Made by a program: the position numbers and the translations under genes. Below, piece after piece: positions 41,021 to 48,888 of a stretch of 64,000 nucleotides of DNA. Position 1 is the first letter of the stretch. The number at the start of each line of letters is the position of its first letter. Source of the DNA: CAYTPI01 sp964439625 (GTDB lineage Bacteria > Chloroflexota > Anaerolineae > Aggregatilineales > UBA3940). The DNA lies in assembly GCA_964439625.1 (NCBI GenBank), contig CAYTPI010000016.1:1-64000 (forward strand). The letters run 5' to 3'. The notes beneath the pieces were generated by a model. The model searched no databases, had not been told where the DNA came from, and saw only the letters and a list, made by a program, of their open reading frames with translations.

Positions 41021-43711
41021 GTGCCATCTGGACTAACCTACTATGAGATATTCGACCTGGGCGAAGATGTCACCAATGAAGAGGAAATCTTAGAGGCCTA
41101 CAGCAAAGCGCAGCGCAAATGGCAAACGCTGCTCAACCAAGGAATCGGTGAGAAGGCCAAACTGGCCCGCCAAATTATGGATGGCGAACTGCAAGCCGCC
41201 TACGACGTTTTACTTGACCCGACCAAGCGCCAAGAATATAAACGCTCACTCGACCTCAAGCGCAATCAACAGCAAGCGCCGCTGCCCTCGGGCAGCGCCC
41301 AAGCCCACGTTGAGGTCAACTTCTCGCTTGATACTGACATTGGTGACTACACCTTTATGGTGGTTGAAAACCCGGTACGGCACCCGCTGCGGTTGGCGAA
41401 TAATCTAGAGATAGAGTCGATACAGGAATACATCTGTCGTGCGCTCGAGAATTTCGAGTTGGGGTTGGAAACGTTCAATAATCGCTCGTTAGAGCGTTGG
41501 GTACATTACTCTGCTGGCGCAGCCGACTTGGCAGATGCCATCAAGTATATGAAATGGAAGCACTACCGCAGCGCACCTGAGAGCCTGTTCCGTCGCACCC
41601 TAGAACTGCTGCAAACACATTACCCAGTCCCGATCCTACCCAAAAGCCCAGCGCATACCATCGAGCAAACGGCAGCCTACCGCACGCCGCAATGGAATAT
41701 CGTCCCTTCGGTCGCGAACCTTGGCCTCATTCCTCAAACAGGTGTGTCCGTTCCGGTGTTCATCCGGACTTGGAAGCGGTCGCCGGGCAAGGTCAGCCTG
41801 ATGGTGGATAACCCCCTCATCAACACCGATACCTCACGGCTGGCAAGCGAGCATCAATTCACGGTTCGGGTAGATGGCGCAGAGCTAAAGCGCGGAGATG
41901 TCGTCAGAGGCAATGTTCTGCTACATTCTGAAACCTACGGAGAGGCCAACGTACCCGTCATTGGAGCCCGCCACCGGATGATTGGTAATGCCTCATTTGC
42001 TCGCGAAGTCAACTTTGAGGCTGCCCAAATCGCTTTTTCTCTCAAAGATTATGAGACCGCTACCCGCCTATTCCGCTTGACGGGGCTTTCCTACGAGCGC
42101 CAAAGTGCGGAACTTGAGCTGATTCGCATGGCGCAGCGCAACCACGATTGGCAAGAGCTGATTGAAAAAGCGCGTGAGTTCCACACGCAGTATGGCCTCA
42201 ACCACGAAACCCTGACCTATCTCGTCGAAGCGTTGCGTGTTCGGGCAGCGTCACATTATCAATTGGCCCAGTATACGCTGACCTTACCCTACCTGACGTC
42301 GCTAGCGTATGAGACAGCTCGCTTACCCAACGGTAAGCTCCCAGCGGATAATTGGTCAGTTCAAGCGAGTGCCCAAATCAGAATCGACCCGGAAAACCCG
42401 CAAAAAGATTGGGTAACTGTTGCTGAAAAACTCAACCTTCGCTGGACGCAGGCCGGAGGCAGTGCGGAACAAAGCCGCTATGCAGGACCAACTGACATTG
42501 ATCTGCGCTCACGCAAGCTCATCTGGCAGACGACCTCTGGCGGGTTTGCCCCCCCACTGATTGCCTATGAAGGCGTTTTGGTAGCGCGCACGGTTGATCA
42601 GCGAGCAATAGTTGGCATAGGCGGCGCAACCGGGCAACCGTTGTGGCAGCATACCCATGGGCTAACGGGTCAGCCGATTGCCGTCCCAGTAGCCGGAAAC
42701 GGGGCTGTCTTTCTGACAGACCCAAGTGGCGTGCTTTATAGCCTTGACATTGTCAGCGGCAAGTTGCGTTGGCAGGTTCAACTCCCCGACGGTATTGATT
42801 TGAGCCTTTCATTAGCAGATGAGCTACTTTACGTCGGTACGGCGTCGCAGGTGATGTTCATCCATACAAGGGATGGCAGCATCCATCCCAATACTGATCT
42901 TGTCCGAGATCGTTTCAGTGTCGGCAGTAATCCCGTCAATATGTTGGTGACAGATGGTTGCTGCGTAATGCAGAAATCCCTGCCAGACAAGAATACGCTG
43001 CTTTCCATCGACATGGAAAATGGTAATTCTATAGAATTTGACCTCCCGCTTGACCTTAAGCCACCCGTTACATGGGCGGCATACGCCGGTGAGGTTTACC
43101 TGCCGGCTATCGTGACGAATGAATTACGCTGCAAACAGTGGGATGCCGAAGGCCGTCTGCGAGAGAAAACAGAAATGGTGTGGGATAGTCTTCACCTAGC
43201 GGCGTATGGTGTCCGCAGCAGTCAAATCATTGTCGATCTGCAAACCCCACTCGGTAAATACCCGGCGGAGATCTCATACCTGTGTGATATTCGCCGCAAA
43301 GCCGTCCAAGTAGCAGATGCCTGTGCTGTTGCGCCCGTCTATTCAGAGGTCGATGGGGATAAGACAATCATATCGCCACCGAAAAAGGGACAACGCTATG
43401 AGCACCGCCTGATCGCCGCGGCCTTTGGCAAAGACGTCTATTACTGGCTGGCAACAGAGAAGAAGTTTTCCAAGGTGGGCCGTCGTCAGGTAGACGACGA
43501 TGTATTGGCTCTGTTGTTTGCACACATTCACGATGTCGCGGTCACCAGTACATCGTTCAGCACATCATTGGTTGGTAACACTGCTGGTGCTCGGGTCTCG
43601 ACGTACATCCTGCCAGATGAGGTTCGCCCCATTGTCGGTTCGCCCGCCCTATATGGTGACTTAATTTACATCGTCTCAAAGACGGGCCAAATTGCAGCCA
43701 TTGGGCGTTAA
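41021..43711 (+). CDS. Large J-like protein with Ig-like, helical-repeat and PQQ-type beta-propeller regions
   Basis: 896 residues from GTG 41021, preceded by GAGGG. The start is chosen because the longer frame overlaps the previous gene. Residues 1-80 form a third J-like domain (LTYYEIFDLGEDVTNEEEILEAYSKAQRKW ... DPTKRQEYKRSL) with no HPD. A middle part includes a beta region (about 230-320) and TPR-like helices (about 330-440). The C-terminal half (about 490-896) has PQQ/pyrrolo-quinoline-type propeller repeats such as GKLRWQVQLPDGID and GQPLWQHTHGL. No signal peptide is seen, so this propeller is cytoplasmic and more likely a binding platform than a dehydrogenase. Third gene of the Hsp70 cassette. 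Confidence 0.75.
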   Translation: MPSGLTYYEIFDLGEDVTNEEEILEAYSKAQRKWQTLLNQGIGEKAKLARQIMDGELQAAYDVLLDPTKRQEYKRSLDLKRNQQQAPLPSGSAQAHVEVNFSLDTDIGDYTFMVVENPVRHPLRLANNLEIESIQEYICRALENFELGLETFNNRSLERWVHYSAGAADLADAIKYMKWKHYRSAPESLFRRTLELLQTHYPVPILPKSPAHTIEQTAAYRTPQWNIVPSVANLGLIPQTGVSVPVFIRTWKRSPGKVSLMVDNPLINTDTSRLASEHQFTVRVDGAELKRGDVVRGNVLLHSETYGEANVPVIGARHRMIGNASFAREVNFEAAQIAFSLKDYETATRLFRLTGLSYERQSAELELIRMAQRNHDWQELIEKAREFHTQYGLNHETLTYLVEALRVRAASHYQLAQYTLTLPYLTSLAYETARLPNGKLPADNWSVQASAQIRIDPENPQKDWVTVAEKLNLRWTQAGGSAEQSRYAGPTDIDLRSRKLIWQTTSGGFAPPLIAYEGVLVARTVDQRAIVGIGGATGQPLWQHTHGLTGQPIAVPVAGNGAVFLTDPSGVLYSLDIVSGKLRWQVQLPDGIDLSLSLADELLYVGTASQVMFIHTRDGSIHPNTDLVRDRFSVGSNPVNMLVTDGCCVMQKSLPDKNTLLSIDMENGNSIEFDLPLDLKPPVTWAAYAGEVYLPAIVTNELRCKQWDAEGRLREKTEMVWDSLHLAAYGVRSSQIIVDLQTPLGKYPAEISYLCDIRRKAVQVADACAVAPVYSEVDGDKTIISPPKKGQRYEHRLIAAAFGKDVYYWLATEKKFSKVGRRQVDDDVLALLFAHIHDVAVTSTSFSTSLVGNTAGARVSTYILPDEVRPIVGSPALYGDLIYIVSKTGQIAAIGR

Positions 43712-43805
43712 ATGTCTAGCATATATAGTCAGCCTAGATCAACTAGCGTGTGATCGGAGGCTACGCTCACTGTTAAATAGCTGTTCAAGGAAGGGAAGGG
43801 TATGT

Positions 43806-44561
43806 ATGTATGACTTTACAGGAAAGGTCGTCTGTGTCACTGGGTCAGCTAGGCGAGTAGGCCGGGCCATCGCACTGACGTTCGCTGAGAAGGGAGCGAA
43901 CGTCGTTATTCATCACGCCAACCCACGCTCTGCAGAAGCTGCACAATCTGCGGCTGAAGAAGCTAGAGCTTTTGGTGTTGAGGCCTTTATTGTCTCTGGC
44001 AACCAAGGCAGTAAATCTGATGTTGACAGCATCTTCGCCGCCATCCGCGAACATTACGGACGACTTGACATCATGGTCAACAGCGCGGCGATATTTAAGC
44101 GCAATGATCTGCTCGACATCAGCGAGGAAGAATGGGACCAAGTGATGTCAATCAACCTAAAGGGTCCCTTTATGCTGACGCAGGGTGCTGCCCGCCTGAT
44201 GCTGGAAAATGATAGTGGTGTGATCACCAACATCAGTGATAACAGCGGCCTTAATCCATGGGCATCGCGACCACACCACAGCATCAGCAAGGCAGATGTC
44301 ATCATGCTAACGCAGGTCAGCGCTTTATCCCTTGCCTCCGACAACATTCGGGTGAACTGTGTTGTCCCCGGCCCTGTGCTCGTCCCCGCCGGTGATGACG
44401 ACACCGTGCTCGATGCGATTGCGGCAAGCCTGCCAGTTGGGCATATTGGCAGCCCACGCAATATTGCCGAGGCTTGCGTCTTCCTTGCATTGAATGATTT
44501 CGCAACAGGCACTATCCTGCGTATTGATGGTGGCGAGGGCTTAGTTGGAGGAGAAACGTAA
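43806..44561 (+). CDS. SDR-family oxidoreductase, pteridine-reductase-like, with His at the Tyr position
   Basis: 251 residues from ATG 43806. The cofactor loop TGSARRVGRAIA is of the ARR type seen in pteridine reductase and FolM-like SDRs. NSAAIFKRNDLLDISEEEW, INLKGPFMLTQGA and PGPVLVPAG follow. The active-site Ser is in NISDNSG, but the YxxxK motif reads HSISK, so the catalytic tyrosine is histidine. Activity is therefore uncertain. Upstream GGAAGGGAAGGG is a strong ribosome-binding region. It is a single gene, terminated by a long hairpin. Confidence 0.82.
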   Translation: MYDFTGKVVCVTGSARRVGRAIALTFAEKGANVVIHHANPRSAEAAQSAAEEARAFGVEAFIVSGNQGSKSDVDSIFAAIREHYGRLDIMVNSAAIFKRNDLLDISEEEWDQVMSINLKGPFMLTQGAARLMLENDSGVITNISDNSGLNPWASRPHHSISKADVIMLTQVSALSLASDNIRVNCVVPGPVLVPAGDDDTVLDAIAASLPVGHIGSPRNIAEACVFLALNDFATGTILRIDGGEGLVGGET

Positions 44562-44600
44562 GATAGGTAGTAGCCTGACGCGGATCGTTGACGTATCCCC

Positions 44601-44644
44601 AAAACAAAAAACCCAAGGCTCAACTGCCCTGGGTTTTTTGTTTT
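44601..44644. terminator. Bidirectional terminator
   Basis: AAAACAAAAAACCCA-A-GGC (44601-44619) pairs with GCC-C-TGGGTTTTTTGTTTT (44626-44644). The A and T tracts in the arms let it serve both the SDR gene (+) and the Dabb gene (-). Confidence 0.9.
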
Positions 44645-44652
44645 CATGAAAG

Positions 44653-44964
44653 CTACTTCACAACAGTATCAAAGACGCGGACACCAGCCCACAGGTCTTT
44701 GTTTTTCTCGATGAAAGCCATATGCGTCTCATTGGACTGGTAAGCCTTGTAGGCTTCTTGACTTTCAAAAACCATGCTCATAGCAGCATCATAGTTGTGG
44801 TCATTCACATCACCTGTGGCTGACTCATCATCAACGCCAGCAGCAAACGACTCAATGCCGTCAATGGTGCCGATCATCGTGTTCATGTCTTCAACAAAGG
44901 CGTTTACAGTTTCTTCGCTGGTATCGTTTAAGCTAAAGAATACACTCAATGCTTGCTTACTCAT
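44653..44964 (-). CDS. Dabb-family (stress-responsive alpha/beta-barrel) small protein
   Basis: 103 residues. The ferredoxin-like pattern LSVFFSLNDTSEETVNAFVEDMNTMIGTIDGIESFAAGVD ... YDAAMSMVFESQEAYKAYQSNETHMAFIEKN matches Dabb and related dimeric alpha/beta barrels. Members range from polyketide cyclases to proteins of unknown activity. It is the last gene of the ABC transporter block, 39 bp after the second permease, so it may bind or process the imported compound. Confidence 0.75.
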   Translation of the reverse strand: MSKQALSVFFSLNDTSEETVNAFVEDMNTMIGTIDGIESFAAGVDDESATGDVNDHNYDAAMSMVFESQEAYKAYQSNETHMAFIEKNKDLWAGVRVFDTVVK

Positions 44965-45003
44965 CGTTCAAAATGCTCCTTTTATAATATATGGCGAATA
45001 AAA

Positions 45004-46068
45004 TTAGTCAGCGCCTGCTTTCTGCTTTCGGTGTCGGCTGAAGATCTCTCGTCGCTCGTCGATCATTGCCAACAAGGCTCTTCGCGTCTGGTAGCGGTCG
45101 AATGCGGTCGCAGCTAATTCTACGATAATAACGATCATCAGCAGAACACCGAGCACCCAGTTGGCGATGAACGAAGGTGTCGCGAGGAAGTTCAAACCGC
45201 TGACGAGGAAACGAATGGTCAAGGTACCAAGAGCCGCCCCAAAGGCTGACCCTTTACCACCCAACAAACTGACACCGCCCACAAAGGCAGCCGTTGTCCC
45301 TGTGAGCAGCAAGTCTTGCAAGCCCAGCGGTTGTGCAGACCCAGAACGTAAGCCAACAATCGCGCCAGCTAACCCAGCACAAAATGCTGAGATTGCAAAG
45401 ACTAAGATCATCGGACGCGTCAATGAAAGACCGGCAGCAAGCGCTTCCTTACGGGCACCGCCAGTCGCATAAATCTCCCGACCCCATTTGTGATAGTTCA
45501 AAAAGAGGCCCAAGGCAATAAATACGATAATCACTATAATGCTAGCGGGTGAGAACAATAGGATACGGGTCTTGAGAAAGTCACCAAATTCGAAGTTGCG
45601 GAGCACAACGGTCTGCTCACCAGCCACGAACAAAGTCACACCGCGTAAGAGCATCAGGGTGCCGACTGTAAACACAATCGCACTAATGCGCAGCCACTTG
45701 ATCAAGAAGCCTTGCAGCGCCCCAAGTACCGTCGCGATCAATAAACCGACGAGCAAGGCCGGCACCGGGCCAAGCGTATCGTTCAGTTGGACAACGATCA
45801 CGCCGATCAGCGCTGCCATTGATCCAATTGACAAGTCAATCTCACCAGCAATGATCGTAACCGTCAGGCCGATTGTCACCAGCCCAAGTACGGCAGAGCC
45901 TTCTAAAATTGCGAAGGCGTTCCGTGCAGAGAAGTACCCCTCTTGTGTAATTGAGAAATAACCGCCTACGAGAATGGCGACCACAATCGTAAAGGATACT
46001 TGTGGATTATCAATGATTGTCTGTACCAGCCAGCTATTCTGGCTGCGTTTTTTACTTGCTACTGTCAT
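45004..46068 (-). CDS. CUT2-type (ribose/sugar) ABC transporter permease 2
   Basis: 354 residues from ATG 46068, five bases after the stop of permease 1; a longer frame overlaps that gene. There are 8-10 hydrophobic segments. LGLVTIGLTVTIIAGEIDLSIGSMAALIG and GGVSLLGGKGSAFGAALGTL are the hallmark loops of the RbsC/BPD_transp_2 family. It ends with a basic tail. It forms the membrane channel with the other permease. Confidence 0.93.
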   Translation of the reverse strand: MTVASKKRSQNSWLVQTIIDNPQVSFTIVVAILVGGYFSITQEGYFSARNAFAILEGSAVLGLVTIGLTVTIIAGEIDLSIGSMAALIGVIVVQLNDTLGPVPALLVGLLIATVLGALQGFLIKWLRISAIVFTVGTLMLLRGVTLFVAGEQTVVLRNFEFGDFLKTRILLFSPASIIVIIVFIALGLFLNYHKWGREIYATGGARKEALAAGLSLTRPMILVFAISAFCAGLAGAIVGLRSGSAQPLGLQDLLLTGTTAAFVGGVSLLGGKGSAFGAALGTLTIRFLVSGLNFLATPSFIANWVLGVLLMIVIIVELAATAFDRYQTRRALLAMIDERREIFSRHRKQKAGAD

Positions 46069-46073
46069 TGGGG

Positions 46074-47090
46074 TTAACTCTCTTTCTGGACATAGGCATA
46101 GAGGCTGACGCTCAAAACAACCGCCAGACCTACAAAGAGGATGCGGGGGCCACTTTCGAAGCCACGTAGCACCATCATACGTTCCACCATAGCGATGAAG
46201 ATCGCCCCTAATGTTGTCCGCCAAACAGCCCCACGACCACCAAAGATCGCCGTGCCCCCAACCATTACGGCTGCAATCGCGCTGATCGTCAGTGACCCGC
46301 TGGAACCGAAGCCAGCAGAGAACAAACTGACCTGCGCTTGTGATAACTGTGAAGCGAACAGAATACCAACCAGAGCCGCAGCCGCAGAACTGATGGCAAA
46401 CACTTGAACGGCCTTCCAAAAGGGACTAAAGCCTGACGCTCTGGCAGCATCCTTACTGGCACCAATTAAATAGGTGCTGCGACCAAAGGCCGTGAACTGA
46501 AGTACCAATTCAGCGACGATAGCAACAATGACAAATGCCCAAGTAACATTAGGAACATCCAAGAACTGGCCTGTCCCCAGCCATTCAGCAGGGTGTGGAC
46601 GTTCAATGATGATGACGGCATTGTTACTCACCCAAGAGGCAAAGCCAAAAATGATCCCTGCCGCACCAAGGGTCACGATAATTGGGTTACCGCCTCGACC
46701 AACAATTGCGCCCTGAACCGCACCCAACAGACCAGCGGCCACAAGTGTGCCCAGCAGCGACAAAGGCAACCCCCAGCCGGCTATCAACATATAGGCGAAC
46801 AAAATCGCGCTAAGTCCGGCAGTTTCTTCGAGTGAAAGTAGGAAGAAGTTACCAGAAATGGTGACAAACGTTAGGCCGACAGCGAAAATGCCGATGAATG
46901 CGGCTGTTCGAACGATGCTGAGCAAGTTGTCCGCTTCTAAAAAGCCGTCGGTGTTTACTGCGCCATAGATCAACCCAATCAAAGCAATAGCAAGCGCAAT
47001 GACCAGCACCCGTGACAGACTCTGAAAATATTCCGTCAGCGCACTGAAGCGCTCTGTATCAGTTGACTCGGTTGCACTTACGGTGCTCAT
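46074..47090 (-). CDS. CUT2-type (ribose/sugar) ABC transporter permease 1
   Basis: 338 residues. The same family features appear: IFAVGLTFVTISGNFFLLSLEETAGLSAIL and MVGGTAIFGGRGAVWRTTLGAIFIA. The usual GxxDLS loop reads GNFFLLS, a divergence from most RbsC proteins. Two different permeases suggest a heterodimeric channel, as in AI-2 or some pentose importers. The start overlaps the ATPase stop by 4 bp (ATGA), so translation is coupled. Confidence 0.93.
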   Translation of the reverse strand: MSTVSATESTDTERFSALTEYFQSLSRVLVIALAIALIGLIYGAVNTDGFLEADNLLSIVRTAAFIGIFAVGLTFVTISGNFFLLSLEETAGLSAILFAYMLIAGWGLPLSLLGTLVAAGLLGAVQGAIVGRGGNPIIVTLGAAGIIFGFASWVSNNAVIIIERPHPAEWLGTGQFLDVPNVTWAFVIVAIVAELVLQFTAFGRSTYLIGASKDAARASGFSPFWKAVQVFAISSAAAALVGILFASQLSQAQVSLFSAGFGSSGSLTISAIAAVMVGGTAIFGGRGAVWRTTLGAIFIAMVERMMVLRGFESGPRILFVGLAVVLSVSLYAYVQKES

Positions 47091-48631
47091 GAAAGTACCT
47101 CCTCATATTCAAAGGGCTGGGTAATATCATGCAGTAAGCGCTCTTGGTCGATGCCGTCTGCAATTAATGTATCGATCTTCAGCCCACGGTAGAACGTTAT
47201 GATGCGGTCTGGTAAAAACGTAATTTCTTGGATATCAGTTGATGCGAAAAGGATTGCCACACCCTTATCAGTGAGTTCGCGCAGGCGCTGGTAAATCTCA
47301 GCGCGAGCACCAACATCGACACCACGAGTTGGCTCGTTGATCAAGATAACCTTGGGGCCAATCGACAACCACCTACCTACGGCTACCTTCTGTTGGTTAC
47401 CACCGCTTAGGGCTTCCGCTTCATCTCGTAGGCGGCTGGTATCAACAGTGAAGTCTACGGCAAGCTTTGTTGCCACTTCCTTCTCATGGAACCATTGCAA
47501 GAAGCCAAACAGCGTGACACTGTTCAATGCGGGAGAGGTCAGGTTGTGAACAATTGGCCGTATCAGAAACAGGCCATCCTTTTTGCGGTCTGCTGAGCAA
47601 TAGGCAATTTTGTTGCGAATGGCCTCAGCAGGTGATCTTGGCAAAAATTCTTTATTGCCAATCTTAAGTTTGCCACCACGACTCTGCCGCGCACCAGCAA
47701 TCGTCTCTAGCAAATAGCCGGTACCACTACCGAGCTGTCCCGCCAAACCGAGAATTTCACCGGAGCGCACCTTGAAAGATACCGGCTCAACCAAGCCATC
47801 TGCCCAGAGATTGTCAACCTCCATGACGATCTCAGCATCATCTGAGACAGGACTGCGGGCTGGAAACATATTCTCCAAGGAGCGGCCCAACATTCGGCTG
47901 ATGAGCGAGTCAATATCGAGATCATCGACATCTACCGGCTCTTGACTGCGTCCATCCCGCAGAACGGTAACGCGATCAGCAATTTGAAAGATTTCATCAA
48001 GCCGGTGGCTGACGTAGATGATTGACTTACCAGCTTTAGCCAGGCGCACAACCTGGTTCATAACCTTGCGTGCCTCGGCCTCGCCGAGGGCAGCAGTTGG
48101 TTCATCCAGAATGAGGATTTGTGCGTCACGTCCTAAGAGACGTGCAATTTCAACAAGCTGCTGCACACCAACCGAGAGCCGGTCAACACGGGCTTTGGGG
48201 TTGATGTCTCCGAGGCCTACCATTTCGAGGTAGGGCATGGCGTCTTCTGCCAAGCGGGAAATACTCGCCCATGTTGGTACTTGGCTATCTGCTAAGAAGA
48301 CGTTCTCAGCAACCGTCATTGTTGGGATTAAGCTTAATTCTTGCTGAGCTATGACAATACCAAGCTCTTCCGCTCTAGTGGGAGAGTCAAGCGCTACAGT
48401 TTTCCCGTCGAGTTCGATATGCCCACTATGATTTTCATCAAAACCACTGATGATTTTCACCAGTGTAGATTTACCCGCGCCGTTTTCGCCAACAAGCGCC
48501 ATCACTTCACCACGTCGCAGGTCAAAGTTGACGTCTTGCAGCGCTTTGATCACGCCGTATGAGCGGCTGATGCCACGCATCTTAAGCAGTAACCTATCGT
48601 CTGCGGGCGGTGGTTGTTCCATTGTTGCCAT
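47087..48631 (-). CDS. CUT2-type sugar ABC transporter ATPase (two nucleotide-binding domains)
   Basis: 514 residues with two fused ABC domains (RbsA/XylG/MglA type). Domain 1 has VGENGAGKSTLVKI, LSVGVQQLVEIARLLGRDAQILILDEPTAAL and SHRLDE. Domain 2 has a degenerate Walker A, GQLGSGTGYLLETI, without lysine, as is usual for this group, and LSGGNQQKVAVGRWLSIGPKVILINEPTRGVD. It powers uptake through the two permeases. It lies 257 bp downstream of the binding-protein gene, a gap holding three hairpins. Confidence 0.95.
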   Translation of the reverse strand: MATMEQPPPADDRLLLKMRGISRSYGVIKALQDVNFDLRRGEVMALVGENGAGKSTLVKIISGFDENHSGHIELDGKTVALDSPTRAEELGIVIAQQELSLIPTMTVAENVFLADSQVPTWASISRLAEDAMPYLEMVGLGDINPKARVDRLSVGVQQLVEIARLLGRDAQILILDEPTAALGEAEARKVMNQVVRLAKAGKSIIYVSHRLDEIFQIADRVTVLRDGRSQEPVDVDDLDIDSLISRMLGRSLENMFPARSPVSDDAEIVMEVDNLWADGLVEPVSFKVRSGEILGLAGQLGSGTGYLLETIAGARQSRGGKLKIGNKEFLPRSPAEAIRNKIAYCSADRKKDGLFLIRPIVHNLTSPALNSVTLFGFLQWFHEKEVATKLAVDFTVDTSRLRDEAEALSGGNQQKVAVGRWLSIGPKVILINEPTRGVDVGARAEIYQRLRELTDKGVAILFASTDIQEITFLPDRIITFYRGLKIDTLIADGIDQERLLHDITQPFEYEEVLS

Positions 48632-48689
48632 TTTGTCTCCTATTCAACAACTTGGGAGGGTAAGGTGTTACTTAAGTGAACTGTCGTAC

Positions 48690-48869
48690 TGACTTGAACC
48701 GACCAGCGGGTAGCGTTGATCGGTTCAAGTCAAGACACCGGTTCACTACTAGCAAGGGGAGGGATGCCGTAGCACCCTTCCCCTCTACATAACGCACTGA
48801 TCCCCTCACGGCTCAGAAGCGTAATGCACAAAGTAGAGCCTGGTGTGGCCTCATGAGGAGACCACACCA
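48690..48869 (-). repeat. Three intercistronic hairpins between binding-protein and ATPase genes
   Basis: Three inverted repeats lie in the 257-bp gap: ACTTGAACCGA/TCGGTTCAAGT (about 48691-48730), AGGGGAGGG/CCCTTCCCCT (48755-48784) and TGGTGTGG/CCACACCA (48841-48869). The last is 20 bp after the binding-protein stop. They probably stabilise the binding-protein message or attenuate readthrough, giving more binding protein than ATPase. Confidence 0.65.
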
Positions 48870-48888
48870 CGATATTGCATCTTAGAAA

